Assembly: GCA_958417755.1 (NCBI GenBank)
Contig: CATZDY010000022.1
Coordinates: 1-35,159 of the forward strand
Direction: 5' to 3'
From: an uncultured Peptococcaceae bacterium
Lineage (GTDB): Bacteria > Bacillota > Desulfotomaculia > Desulfotomaculales > Desulfocucumaceae
Length of the DNA stretch: 35,159 bases
The notes beneath the pieces were generated by a model, which was given only the letters and a program-made list of their open reading frames with translations, was not told where the DNA came from and ran no database searches. The position numbers were made by a program, and so were the translations under genes. Below, piece after piece: positions 7,900 to 16,048 of this stretch (position 1 is its first letter; the number at the start of each line of letters is the position of its first letter).

Positions 7900-7968
7900 A
7901 TTAGAATACGGGTGGTCCGCTGTCTGGAGTGATCTCTAGCATGAACATCCAGGGAAGGGGGTACATAG
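7900..7968 (+). promoter_or_regulatory. Structured 5' leader of rplS, candidate L19 leader
   Basis: The roughly 69-nt untranslated segment contains a CTGGA/TCCAG stem (7924-7928 with 7948-7952) and a GGGTGGTCCGCTGTC stretch just before it. It then ends in a strong GGGAAGGGGG ribosome binding region. Firmicute L19 genes are known to carry an autoregulatory L19 leader (an Rfam family). Position and general shape fit, but I cannot confirm the covariance match by eye. Confidence 0.5.
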
Positions 7969-8319
7969 ATGAATTTGATACAATCATTGGAACAAGAACA
8001 GATGAAAAAAGATATTCCTGATTTCCGTCCCGGGGATACCGTGAAAGTACACGTGAAAGTTGTGGAAGGTACGCGTGAAAGAATTCAGATGTTTGAAGGT
8101 GTTGTGATTCGGCGTAGAGGCGGTGGACTGGGGGAAACCTTTACAGTGAGACGGGTGTCTTATGGCGTAGGGGTGGAAAGAACGTTCCCCATTCATACAC
8201 CTAAGATAGATAAAATTGATGTATTGAGAAGAGGCCGTGTGCGGAGAGCTAGGTTGTATTATTTGCGCGGATTACGGGGCAAAGCTGCCCGTATACGGGA
8301 AAGAGGAAGAACAAAATAA
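7969..8319 (+). CDS. rplS: 50S ribosomal protein L19
   Basis: L19 sits at the 30S-50S subunit interface of the ribosome. The 116-residue protein matches the family along its whole length: FRPGDTVKVHVKVVEGTRER (19-38), FEGVVIRRRGGG (42-53), TFTVRRVSYGVGVERTFPIH (57-76) and the basic C-terminal region RRARLYYLRGLRGKAARI. Length is normal. In many Firmicutes the order is rpsP-rimM-trmD-rplS-lepB-rbgA-rnhB. Here the genes that usually precede rplS are replaced by the mdc operon. Confidence 0.97.
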   Translation: MNLIQSLEQEQMKKDIPDFRPGDTVKVHVKVVEGTRERIQMFEGVVIRRRGGGLGETFTVRRVSYGVGVERTFPIHTPKIDKIDVLRRGRVRRARLYYLRGLRGKAARIRERGRTK

Positions 8320-8324
8320 TGGGA

Positions 8325-8346
8325 GGGACTGGAAACAGTCCCTTTT
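8325..8346 (+). terminator. Hairpin between rplS and lepB (partial terminator)
   Basis: GGGACTG (8325-8331) and CAGTCCC (8336-8342) form a perfect 7-bp stem with a GAAA tetraloop, followed by TTTT and a second short T-run. It could terminate or reduce read-through from rplS into lepB, setting L19 expression above the downstream genes. Confidence 0.6.
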
Positions 8347-8399
8347 GGCTTTTCGGGGGTGCATTCTAAGGAATGTTCTGGTTGTAGGGAGAGTGGTAT

Positions 8400-8954
8400 G
8401 TGTTGGAGAATGTAAAAAATAATGATAAGAAGAAAAGTTCTTCTATGAAAGAAATTGTTGAATCTTTGGCCATTGCCATTATCATTGCTTTGGTCATTCG
8501 TTTATTTATTTTACAACCTTTTTATATCCCTTCCGGGTCCATGGAACCTACCTTGCAAATCAAAGATCGTATCATTGTCAGTAAATTATCCTATGTGTTC
8601 AGTGAGCCGCATCACGGGGATATTGTGGTATTTAAATATCCCTTGGATCCTGAGAGGGATTTTGTAAAAAGACTGATTGGTTTGCCGGGTGATACAGTGG
8701 AAATCAGAGATAATACCCTTTATATCAATGATAAAGTGTATCAAGAACCCTATTTGCCCAGTGATTTGGTAATGCGAGGTGATTATGGCCCCGTGACGGT
8801 TCCTGAGGGTGAATATCTAATGCTAGGGGATAATCGTAACAATAGTGATGATAGCAGGGTATGGGGCTTTTTACCAGAGGATTTAATTGTGGGGAAAGCA
8901 GTATTAATTTATTGGCCTTTGCCCCATATTGAGGTGTTGAATGACGGTTCATAA
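8400..8954 (+). CDS. lepB: Signal peptidase I
   Basis: Type I signal peptidase cleaves signal peptides from exported proteins at the outer face of the membrane. The 184-residue protein has a short cytoplasmic N-terminus, one membrane segment (about 22-40), then the catalytic box IPSGSMEPTL with Ser47. The second box DFVKRLIGLPGD carries the general-base Lys90, and a late box LGDNRNNSDDSR lies near 142-153. This is the compact Firmicute SipS-like form. The start is GTG at 8400 or the adjacent TTG at 8403, both served by AGGGAGAG a few bases upstream. It lies in the conserved rplS-lepB-rbgA block. Confidence 0.95.
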   Translation: MLENVKNNDKKKSSSMKEIVESLAIAIIIALVIRLFILQPFYIPSGSMEPTLQIKDRIIVSKLSYVFSEPHHGDIVVFKYPLDPERDFVKRLIGLPGDTVEIRDNTLYINDKVYQEPYLPSDLVMRGDYGPVTVPEGEYLMLGDNRNNSDDSRVWGFLPEDLIVGKAVLIYWPLPHIEVLNDGS

Positions 8955-9039
8955 ACATACAATGATCATGAACAAAGAAAAGCTTTCCCACCATTTGAGT
9001 AAGAATTTTAGGGAAATATGTTGCGAAAGGGTGGGATAG

Positions 9040-9900
9040 GTGGATATTCAATGGTTTCCTGGCCATATGGCCAAAACCAAAAAATTGGTGCAGGAAAATT
9101 TAAAGCTGGTGGATGTGGTTTTGGAGTTGCTTGATGCTAGAATTCCCATGAGCAGCCGTAATCCATTGCTAATCCAGTTGGCAGCGGGGAAGCCCCGGAT
9201 TATTGTTTTGAATAAAGCTGATTTGGCGGATCCCCGCTTAACCCATGAATGGGAAAAATATTTTACAACCCAAGGTTGCGCTGCTGTGGCAGTGGATTCT
9301 ATCAAAGGAGCTGGGATAAAGAAGATTCCCCTCTTGGTACAACAATTGGCAGGGAATAAAACCATTTCTTTGGGGTCATCGGGTCGTTTGCCCCGTCCAC
9401 CTCGCTGTATGATTGTGGGCATACCCAATGTGGGTAAGTCCTTTTTTATCAACCGCTTGGTGGGACGTCGTACTGCCCGCACGGGGAACAAACCCGGGGT
9501 TACCCGGGGGCGCCAGTGGATTCGCTTGGGGGGAATGGATTTATTGGATACCCCAGGGATTTTGTGGCCCAAATTTGAAGATCCCCAGGTGGCCTATCAT
9601 TTGGCTGTTACCGGGGCTATCAAAGAAGAGGTATATCAAGTGGAGGAAGTAGCTCTGGAGCTTTTGCATTGGTTTGTCCAACATTGTCCAGAGGTTTTGG
9701 TCAAGCGCTATGGATTTACAGAGCCTTTATCCCAGAATCCTGGAGATATTTTGGCAAGTTTGGGGCAAAAGAGGGGATTTTTTCAGCAAGGGATGAAAGT
9801 GGATAGAAAGAAAAGTGCAGTGCATCTCTTAAAAGAATTTCGAGAAGGTAAGTTGGGGCGGTTTACATTGGAAATTCCGCTCAACATCAACCATCCTTAA
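9040..9900 (+). CDS. rbgA: Ribosome biogenesis GTPase RbgA (YlqF)
   Basis: RbgA is a circularly permuted GTPase needed for late assembly of the 50S subunit. The 286-residue protein shows the permuted order: G4 NKAD (58-61) comes before G1 GIPNVGKS (127-134) and G3 DTPG (170-173). The N-terminal FPGHM holds His9, equivalent to the catalytic histidine of the family. A C-terminal helical RNA-binding region follows. The start is GTG at 9040 after GGGTGGGATAG. The 85-base gap from lepB contains a TCCCACC/GGTGGGA inverted repeat. Position between lepB and rnhB is the standard Firmicute order. Confidence 0.95.
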   Translation: MDIQWFPGHMAKTKKLVQENLKLVDVVLELLDARIPMSSRNPLLIQLAAGKPRIIVLNKADLADPRLTHEWEKYFTTQGCAAVAVDSIKGAGIKKIPLLVQQLAGNKTISLGSSGRLPRPPRCMIVGIPNVGKSFFINRLVGRRTARTGNKPGVTRGRQWIRLGGMDLLDTPGILWPKFEDPQVAYHLAVTGAIKEEVYQVEEVALELLHWFVQHCPEVLVKRYGFTEPLSQNPGDILASLGQKRGFFQQGMKVDRKKSAVHLLKEFREGKLGRFTLEIPLNINHP

Positions 9901-9993
9901 AACCGTTTAACCAAAAAAACTTCACATTCAGGGCAGGGATTTGTCGTTTCATCGCGAAAACTCTAATGCTTACTATTATTGTGGAGGTTGGCT

Positions 9994-10791
9994 TTGGATT
10001 TATCTCATTTCTCCATTGCACATATCAAACAATTGGCTGCCAGCCAAACGGGACAAGATACTGCTTTTTTGCAGGCCTTAGAGCAAGACAAAAGGATTGG
10101 GGTTCAACAGTTGCGTCAGCAGTTAGAAAGGGCGCAATGCAAAGAAAGGGCAGAGGATGAACGTTTGCGCAAGCTGTTTTGGCGAGAGGAACATTTAAAA
10201 AACCGAGGAATTGCTTTAGTAGCAGGGGTTGATGAAGCCGGTCGAGGTCCTTTGGCAGGACCTGTGATGGCTGCTGCTGTGATCCTGCCTGGTTGGGTAA
10301 GATTATCCGGTTTAAATGATTCTAAAAAATTGACGCCAACAAAGAGAAAAGCCCTGGCCAGTGATATCAAGAAAGTTTCACGAACCTGGGCTGTTGGTAC
10401 ATCAACTGTAGATGAAATTAACCAATTGAATATTCACCAGGCCGCCCTTTTGGCCATGAAACGCGCCATTTTAGGGCTTGGAGAAAAACCCCAACAGATT
10501 TTGGTGGATGGATGTTGCGTAATAGGTTCGGGAATACCGGAGAACCCTGTGGTAGGAGGCGATAGGCTTTGTGCTTCCATTGCAGCAGCATCAATTTTAG
10601 CCAAAGTAACCAGAGATGATTGGATGGAACAATATCATCAGCAGTATCCTCAATATGGTTTTGCCCAGCATAAGGGTTATGGAACAGCGGAGCATCTGGC
10701 GGCTTTGCGACAATATGGACCATGTCCCCAACATCGTATTGGTTTTGGCCCAGTAAAGGATTGGATGGAAGTCAACGGATTGAATGAGTAA
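9994..10791 (+). CDS. rnhB: Ribonuclease HII
   Basis: RNase HII removes ribonucleotides from RNA-DNA hybrids. The catalytic acidic set is present: AGVDEAGRGPLAGPV (Asp80 and Glu81), LVDGC (Asp172) and AKVTRDD (Asp near 208), plus GYGTAEH near the end. The 265-residue length includes about 75 N-terminal residues before the catalytic core, as in Bacillus RnhB. The best start is TTG at 9994 because GGAGG at 9983-9987 lies six bases before it. A TTG at 9979 would be in frame but lies on the wrong side of that site. It closes the rplS-lepB-rbgA-rnhB block. Confidence 0.94.
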   Translation: MDLSHFSIAHIKQLAASQTGQDTAFLQALEQDKRIGVQQLRQQLERAQCKERAEDERLRKLFWREEHLKNRGIALVAGVDEAGRGPLAGPVMAAAVILPGWVRLSGLNDSKKLTPTKRKALASDIKKVSRTWAVGTSTVDEINQLNIHQAALLAMKRAILGLGEKPQQILVDGCCVIGSGIPENPVVGGDRLCASIAAASILAKVTRDDWMEQYHQQYPQYGFAQHKGYGTAEHLAALRQYGPCPQHRIGFGPVKDWMEVNGLNE

Positions 10792-10851
10792 CCAGATATC
10801 TTCTGGAGTTTGTGTCAATTATTGTGACTCTACGAATCAACGGGCTTGTTG

Positions 10852-10926
10852 TATAATAAAAATAAAAATCAATTGATACTATCCCTTGTGTTGTGCCCTG
10901 ATGCTAAGGAAAATGCAAGGGGGTAT
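10852..10926 (+). promoter_or_regulatory. Probable nuo operon promoter and leader hairpin
   Basis: A perfect -10 TATAAT lies at 10852-10857, though the matching -35 is poor. About 20 bases downstream, ATAC plus CCCTTG (10876-10888) pair with CAAGGG plus GTAT (10916-10926) to form a bulged leader hairpin near the predicted 5' end. The rest of the 10792-11032 gap is untranslated and ends in the nuoA ribosome binding site. Confidence 0.4.
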
Positions 10927-11032
10927 TTGTGTGGGGTTTTGATGGGATATTGGAGTTTGTATGGCAGCCAGCTTCTGCAATAGATGAACAAGGTTGGTAT
11001 ATGTAGCTAGATAAAGAAAGGAGGGGAGAATT

Positions 11033-11389
11033 TTGCTTTCTGACTGGGGTGCTGTATTTTTATTCCTGGCAATTGGCATTGTGTTTGCCCTTGGTGGGTT
11101 GGTTACCGCGTATCTGATACAACCGCGGAGGAAAATGGAAGGTAAGCTAGAGGTTTATGAATGCGGTGTGGATACTGTAGGCCCCACTTGGGTGCAGTTT
11201 AAGACAAGCTATTTTTTGTATGCCTTGTTATTTTTAATCTTTGACGTGGAAGCCATTTATTTGTTTCCATGGGCCGTAAAGTTTCAAACATTGGGACTCT
11301 TTGCATTTGTTGAAATGATTATTTTTATCTCTATTCTTATCATAGGACTGTGGTACGCCTGGAAGGAAGGAGCATTAGTATGGGAGTAA
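11033..11389 (+). CDS. nuoA: NADH-quinone oxidoreductase subunit A
   Basis: NuoA is a small three-helix membrane subunit at the junction of the peripheral and membrane arms of complex I. The 118-residue protein has membrane segments near 6-28, 60-80 and 88-108. It carries the family motif KMEGKLEVYECGVDTVGPTW (37-56) with the conserved ECG loop, and FLIFDVEAIYLFPWA near 71-85. The start is TTG at 11033, set by a strong AAAGGAGGGGA site. It is the first gene of the nuo operon and overlaps nuoB by 10 bp. Confidence 0.95.
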   Translation: MLSDWGAVFLFLAIGIVFALGGLVTAYLIQPRRKMEGKLEVYECGVDTVGPTWVQFKTSYFLYALLFLIFDVEAIYLFPWAVKFQTLGLFAFVEMIIFISILIIGLWYAWKEGALVWE

Positions 11390-11922
11390 CAAATGATACC
11401 CATCCGGTGGAAAAGCTTACAGATGATCCAGTGGTAGTCAATCAGGTAAAGCGTCTTGTGCATATTGACTCCTTGGAGAGGATCTTCAATCTTGCCCGGG
11501 TTCACTCCCTGTGGCCTTTGGGCTTTGGTTTGGCCTGTTGCGCCATTGAGGGATTGATGGCTGCCAATATGGCGCGGTTTGATTTGGCGCGGTTTGGGTA
11601 TGAAGTTATGCGGGGAACGCCTCGCCAGGCTGATGTCATGTTGGTGGCTGGTACTGTTACCCATAAAGCTGCACCTTTTGTGGTACGTTTGTACGAGCAA
11701 ATGGCTGAGCCTAAGTGGGTGATTGCCATGGGCAGTTGCGCCATGTCCGGTGGTCCTTTTGTGGATTCTTACCATGTGGTACCTGGTGTGGATAAATTAA
11801 TTCCAGTGGATGTTTATGTACCCGGTTGTCCTCCTCGACCTGAAGCAGTGATTGAAGCATTTATGATGCTAAAGAAAAAAATCCTTGATCCGAAGGTGGT
11901 GAATTTGCCCCGTGGCAAATAA
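11380..11922 (+). CDS. nuoB: NADH-quinone oxidoreductase subunit B (N2 cluster subunit)
   Basis: NuoB carries the terminal iron-sulfur cluster N2, which passes electrons to quinone. All four ligands are visible in the 180-residue protein: the tandem Cys53-Cys54 in GLACCAIEG, Cys120 in GSCAMSGG and Cys150 in PGCPPRPEA. I chose ATG 11380 because GGAAGGAAGGA lies just upstream. An earlier in-frame start at 11350 would only extend into nuoA. It overlaps nuoA by 10 bp and nuoC by 11 bp. Confidence 0.96.
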   Translation: MGVTNDTHPVEKLTDDPVVVNQVKRLVHIDSLERIFNLARVHSLWPLGFGLACCAIEGLMAANMARFDLARFGYEVMRGTPRQADVMLVAGTVTHKAAPFVVRLYEQMAEPKWVIAMGSCAMSGGPFVDSYHVVPGVDKLIPVDVYVPGCPPRPEAVIEAFMMLKKKILDPKVVNLPRGK

Positions 11923-12370
11923 TCAGATTCCAGCTGAACTGATGCAAGGGTTGCAGGAAAAGTTTTCTCAAATTGAGGTATTGGAAGATCAAACGGTCAT
12001 TGTCCCAGGGGAAGATTTGTTTTCTTTGCTAAAAGAGCTCAAAGAAAATGAAGAATATGCTTTGGACTATTTGACCAATGTGACTGCAGTGGATTATGAG
12101 GAGCGCTTTGAAGTTGTCTATCATCTTTTATCCATAACCAAAGACTTTGACTTAACGGTAAAGGTGAAAATCGCTGATAAAGTGCATCCTGAGGTTCCCT
12201 CCCTTTGTGCTTTATGGAAAGGGGCAGAGTGGCAGGAACGGGAAGTCTATGATCTAATGGGCATAAACTTCACCGGTTATCCTGATCATCCCACCCGTAT
12301 CTTGCTTTTGGATACCTTTGAGGGGCATCCGTTGCGCAAGGATTTTCAATTTGCAAGTGGGAGAGAATAA
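11912..12370 (+). CDS. nuoC: NADH-quinone oxidoreductase subunit C (30 kDa)
   Basis: NuoC is a peripheral subunit that supports NuoD near the quinone site. The 152-residue protein shows the 30-kDa subunit signature WQEREVYDLMGINFTGYPDH (109-128), followed by LRKDF. It is a separate NuoC, not a NuoCD fusion. The start is GTG at 11912 within the end of nuoB, with AAGGTGGTG upstream. An 87-base gap separates it from nuoD, the largest break inside the operon's first half. Confidence 0.94.
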   Translation: MANNQIPAELMQGLQEKFSQIEVLEDQTVIVPGEDLFSLLKELKENEEYALDYLTNVTAVDYEERFEVVYHLLSITKDFDLTVKVKIADKVHPEVPSLCALWKGAEWQEREVYDLMGINFTGYPDHPTRILLLDTFEGHPLRKDFQFASGRE

Positions 12371-12457
12371 CTTAAAACTCTTATTAAATGATGTAAAAGG
12401 GTTATTGAGGAAGTTAAGCGGATTAATTGATTGACGACCGAAAACGAGGTGTAGCAA

Positions 12458-13558
12458 ATGAGTACGCAAACACAAACCTATACCCTAAATCTCGGTCCCC
12501 AGCATCCCAGTACCCATGGTGTGTTCCAGATTGTTTTGGAGTTGGATGGGGAAACAGTGGTCAAGGCCACTTCTGTGCCAGGTTATTTGCATCGTGGCGT
12601 TGAAAAATTAGCGGAAGCCAGAACCTATACCCAGGTAATTCCCTATACTGATAGGATGGATTACATGGCTGCTATGCTGATGAACTGGGGCTATGTGGTT
12701 GCAGTGGAAAAATTGATGGGGATTGAGGTGCCTGAGCGGGCGGAATACATTCGAGTGATTGTGGGCGAGCTTTCCCGCATTGCCAGTCATTTGATTGCCA
12801 TCGGATCCTTTGGCGCGGATTTAGGGGCTTTAACTGGTTTTATTTATGCCTTCCGGGAACGGGAAGATGTAATGGATATGTTGGAGATGGTTTCCGGTTC
12901 TCGTATGACCCATAGCTATATGCGTATTGGTGGTGTGGCTGAAGATTTGCCGGAAGAATTTTTCCCTGCCATTAAAAAATTCATTACCAAGTTTCCTTCT
13001 TGTTGTGATGAGTACAATGGTTTGTTGACAGGCAATGAAATTTTCCAAGCTCGTACCAAATTCGTGGGTGTAGTCTCACCAGAGATGGCTTTGGATTATT
13101 GTTTGAGCGGTCCAATGTTGCGCGCCAGTGGAATTAATTTTGATGCGCGTAAAGCCCGTCCCTACAGCGTTTACGATCGTTTTGAATTTGAGGTCCCTTT
13201 GGGGCACAATGGGGATTGTTTTGATCGTTTTACTGTGAGAATTGCGGAAATGCTTCAATCCTTACGAATCATTGAACAAGCTCTGGAGCAGCTTCCCGAA
13301 GGACCCATTGTAGCGAAAGTGCCCAAAGTCATTAAGCCTCCTGCAGGGGATGCCTTTGCGGAGATTGAAAGTGCAAAGGGATTGTATGGCGCCTATGTGG
13401 TGAGTGACGGTAGCGCCAAGCCGTATCGGGTACATTTCCGCCGTCCATCTTTTATCAATTTGGCCATATTGGGAAAACTTTGCGAAGGTTGGAAGATTGC
13501 TGACGTAATTGCTATTTTTGGTAGCATTGATGTGGTAATGGGTGAGGTGGATTGTTAA
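12458..13558 (+). CDS. nuoD: NADH-quinone oxidoreductase subunit D (49 kDa)
   Basis: NuoD is related to the large subunit of NiFe hydrogenases and forms the quinone-binding pocket with NuoB and NuoH. The 366-residue protein has GPQHPSTHGVFQI (13-25), PGYLHRGVEKLAE, PYTDRMDYM, SGPMLRASG and VYDRFEFEVPLGHNGDCFDR. The hydrogenase nickel ligands are not expected in this family. The C-terminus reads GEVDC where GEVDR is common. The ATG at 12458 is preceded by GAGGTG. Confidence 0.96.
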   Translation: MSTQTQTYTLNLGPQHPSTHGVFQIVLELDGETVVKATSVPGYLHRGVEKLAEARTYTQVIPYTDRMDYMAAMLMNWGYVVAVEKLMGIEVPERAEYIRVIVGELSRIASHLIAIGSFGADLGALTGFIYAFREREDVMDMLEMVSGSRMTHSYMRIGGVAEDLPEEFFPAIKKFITKFPSCCDEYNGLLTGNEIFQARTKFVGVVSPEMALDYCLSGPMLRASGINFDARKARPYSVYDRFEFEVPLGHNGDCFDRFTVRIAEMLQSLRIIEQALEQLPEGPIVAKVPKVIKPPAGDAFAEIESAKGLYGAYVVSDGSAKPYRVHFRRPSFINLAILGKLCEGWKIADVIAIFGSIDVVMGEVDC

Positions 13559-13568
13559 ACGAATACAA

Positions 13569-13615
13569 TTTCGGGATTTCTCTGGCAATATGTCATAACA
13601 GGGAGATTTCCGAAA
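13569..13615 (+). repeat. Intercistronic hairpin between nuoD and nuoH
   Basis: TTTCGG (13569-13574) pairs with CCGAAA (13610-13615), and TCTC (13579-13582) with GAGA (13603-13606), giving an imperfect stem in the 70-base gap. No T-run follows, so it is more likely an mRNA processing or stability element than a terminator. Confidence 0.4.
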
Positions 13616-13628
13616 AGGGGAGAAGAGC

Positions 13629-14684
13629 ATGGGTGAACATATTTTTACAGGCATAGCCGAGGGGTTAAGAGGTCTGCTGGCAGGCATCGGTGTACCTATG
13701 CTGTGGAACGATGTCCTGCTGATGCTGGTCAAACTGGTGGCTATCCTGGTGTTTATATTGGTAAACGCCCTTTGGCTGGTCTATATGGAACGAAAAATCG
13801 CAGGTTATGTACAATGCCGCATAGGCCCCAACAGAACTGGTCCCAAAGGATTATTGCAGAGTTTTGCTGATATTGGAAAATTGATGTCCAAAGAGTTTAC
13901 CTGGAACCGCTACACAGATAAAGTAGTATATATGCTGGCAGCGTTATTTGTGTTTGTACCACCATTTTTGATTTATGCTATTTTGCCTTTTGGGGAAAAC
14001 ATGGCAGCCATTGATATGAATATTGGCTTGCTTTATTTTGTAGCAGTGGCTTCCTTGGGTACCATTATGTTGTTTGCAGCTGGCTGGGCTTCCAACAACA
14101 AATATTCATTGGTTGGGGGCATGCGGGCTGTAGCCCAAATGGTCAGTTATGAGTTGCCTTTATTGTTATCTTTATTGGGTGTGGTCATGTTAACAGGAAC
14201 CCTGAATTTATCTGATATTGTCTATGCCCAGCAAAATGTATGGTTCATTTTAACCCAGCCAGTGGCTTGTGTGATTTTCTTTGTGGCAGCTTTAGCGGAA
14301 ACCAATCGGAGTCCTTTCTGTTTGGTGGAAGGGGAATCGGAAATTATTTCTGGTCCTTATACAGAATACAGTGGCATGGCCTTTGCTTTGTTTTTCTTGA
14401 CAGAGTATGCAGGGGTTATGTTGATGTCTGCCATGTGTACAGTTTTATTCTTTGGCGGTTGGTTACCTCCATTGCCTGTATTGGACTTTATTCCTTCATG
14501 GTTATGGTTTTTCTTAAAAATGTATTTGTTCATATTTATTTTCATGTGGGTGCGTTGGACATTCCCGCGCATTCGGGTTGACCAATTGATGGGGTTAGGT
14601 TGGAAAGTGCTCATTCCCCTGTCTTTGGCCAATATTTTTGTAACTGGCATCGGCGTATACATTTACCGGGCGATAGGATGGTGA
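13629..14684 (+). CDS. nuoH: NADH-quinone oxidoreductase subunit H
   Basis: NuoH is the eight-helix membrane subunit that forms the membrane side of the quinone chamber and starts the proton path. The 351-residue protein has YMERKIAGYVQCRIGPNRTG (52-71) and the glutamate-rich loop AETNRSPFCLVEGESEI (223-239) followed by TEYSGM. Length is typical. In this loop the usual order is AETNR-x-PFDL-P-E. Here Cys231 replaces the Asp and Val233 replaces the Pro, while Glu234, Glu236 and Glu238 are kept. The ATG at 13629 follows AAGGGGAGAAG. Confidence 0.95.
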   Translation: MGEHIFTGIAEGLRGLLAGIGVPMLWNDVLLMLVKLVAILVFILVNALWLVYMERKIAGYVQCRIGPNRTGPKGLLQSFADIGKLMSKEFTWNRYTDKVVYMLAALFVFVPPFLIYAILPFGENMAAIDMNIGLLYFVAVASLGTIMLFAAGWASNNKYSLVGGMRAVAQMVSYELPLLLSLLGVVMLTGTLNLSDIVYAQQNVWFILTQPVACVIFFVAALAETNRSPFCLVEGESEIISGPYTEYSGMAFALFFLTEYAGVMLMSAMCTVLFFGGWLPPLPVLDFIPSWLWFFLKMYLFIFIFMWVRWTFPRIRVDQLMGLGWKVLIPLSLANIFVTGIGVYIYRAIGW

Positions 14685-14688
14685 TTGT

Positions 14689-15174
14689 ATGTTCGGAAAA
14701 GGATTGGTGAAAGGCTTAGGGATCACCCTGGGCTGGCTATTTAGAAAAAAAGTAACCGTACAGTATCCGGAAGAAACCATTCAAATGGCGCCTCGTTTTC
14801 ACGGCCGGTTTGAGCTGGAACAGGAAAAATGCATTGCTTGTGGCTTGTGTGCCAATGCCTGCCCTAATAAAGTCATTCAAATTGACAAAGCCAAACTGGG
14901 CAAAAAACAAATCTTAGTGAAATATGAGATGCGCATTGAATATTGTCTTTTTTGTGGGCTTTGTGTGGAGTCTTGCAACAAAGATGCATTGCACTTTAGC
15001 AATATCATTGATATGAACCAATATTTCCGGAAAAATGTGCCCCTTACTTTGTTTGAACGTCCGGCTCCTACGCCGGAGGAAATTGCAGCAGCAGAAAAAG
15101 CTGAGGCAGCAGCAAAAGCAGCAGCAGCGGAAGCAGCCGCTGCGAAGGCCAAGTCCAAAGGCGAGGAGGGTTGA
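14689..15174 (+). CDS. nuoI: NADH-quinone oxidoreductase subunit I (2x[4Fe-4S])
   Basis: NuoI holds clusters N6a and N6b, which feed N2. Both ligand sets are intact in the 161-residue protein: Cys48, 51, 54, 58 (CIACGLCANACPN) and Cys86, 89, 92, 96 (CLFCGLCVESCNK). In the second set Asn97 replaces the usual proline after the last cysteine. From about residue 130 the tail is an Ala/Lys/Glu-rich segment likely to form a long helix, not part of the usual core. It starts four bases after nuoH and is followed directly by nuoJ. Confidence 0.95.
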   Translation: MFGKGLVKGLGITLGWLFRKKVTVQYPEETIQMAPRFHGRFELEQEKCIACGLCANACPNKVIQIDKAKLGKKQILVKYEMRIEYCLFCGLCVESCNKDALHFSNIIDMNQYFRKNVPLTLFERPAPTPEEIAAAEKAEAAAKAAAAEAAAAKAKSKGEEG

Positions 15175-15176
15175 TA

Positions 15177-15719
15177 ATGGTTGGGGAATTAAGCGGTGGC
15201 TTTAATTGGTTGGCGCTTGCTTTTTATGTATTAGCCACCATCATTGTGGTTTCAGCCCTGTTGGTGGTATTCGCCCGGGATATTGTGCATTCAGTGCTTT
15301 GGTTGGCCGTATGTTTTGTTGCCATTGGCGGGCTATTTTTGACCTTAAATGCTGATTTCTTAGCCGCAGTACAGGTGATGGTGTATGCTGGCGCTGTGTG
15401 CATTATGGTGGTATTTGGTATCATGTTGATTCGACGTACTGATATGGGGCATAGCAATTTGTTTAATAGCCAAACAAAAATTGCCGCTGCCGTAGTGGCA
15501 GTGGTCATCGTATTGTGTGGTGCCCTTTCAGCCAAAACCCAATGGTTGCTCTCTGGTGCTCCGGTGCCGGAAAATACGGTGGAAAGCATCGGAACCTTGC
15601 TTTTGAGCAAATATGTGATTCCCTTTGAAGTGGCGGCATTGTTGCTAACAGTGGCCTTGATCGGTGCGATCGTTCTGGCCAAGGAGGTGAAGGGCGATGG
15701 AAGTGACACTAAACGTTAG
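15177..15719 (+). CDS. nuoJ: NADH-quinone oxidoreductase subunit J
   Basis: NuoJ is a five-helix membrane subunit that takes part in proton-path coupling. The 180-residue protein has the typical early HSVLWLAVCFVAIGGLFLTL and LNADFLAAVQVMVYAGAVCI blocks (around 36-76), and a late membrane segment ending in IGAIVLAKE. The start is ATG 15177, three bases after the nuoI stop, with GGAGGG upstream. A TTG at 15171 is in frame but lacks a site. It overlaps nuoK by 23 bp. Confidence 0.93.
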   Translation: MVGELSGGFNWLALAFYVLATIIVVSALLVVFARDIVHSVLWLAVCFVAIGGLFLTLNADFLAAVQVMVYAGAVCIMVVFGIMLIRRTDMGHSNLFNSQTKIAAAVVAVVIVLCGALSAKTQWLLSGAPVPENTVESIGTLLLSKYVIPFEVAALLLTVALIGAIVLAKEVKGDGSDTKR

Positions 15720-16020
15720 TCTTACCCACTATGTGGTGTTAGGGGCTATTTTGTTTGGCATTGGTTTATTTGGTGCTTTGGCGAAAAAAAATGCCATTTC
15801 CGTGTTAATTTGTATTGAACTGATGTTAAATGCGGTGAATATTAACTTAATTGCTTTTAGCAAATACATTACGCCCCATGATTTTATCGGCCAGATTTTC
15901 GCTATTTTTGTCATTACTGTGGCTGCGGCCGAGGTGGGGGTCGGACTGGCCATTATCATAGCAATCTACCGCAATAGGCTGTCCGTTGACCTTGATAATT
16001 TTGATTGGCTTAAGTGGTAG
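15697..16020 (+). CDS. nuoK: NADH-quinone oxidoreductase subunit K
   Basis: NuoK is an MrpC-like three-helix subunit with membrane glutamates on the proton path. The 107-residue protein contains IELMLNAVNINLIAFS (40-55) with its conserved glutamate, and ITVAAAEVGVGLAIIIAIYR (72-91) with the second. A strong AGGAGGTGA site at the end of nuoJ sets the ATG at 15697. Confidence 0.95.
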   Translation: MEVTLNVSLTHYVVLGAILFGIGLFGALAKKNAISVLICIELMLNAVNINLIAFSKYITPHDFIGQIFAIFVITVAAAEVGVGLAIIIAIYRNRLSVDLDNFDWLKW

Positions 16021-16048
16021 AAAATATGAAGGTAGGTGCTGAACCGAA

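Noticed and set aside
9048..9572. A 174-codon minus-strand frame inside rbgA
   Set aside because: It is a shadow of the conserved GTPase gene. The translated sequence has no family features.
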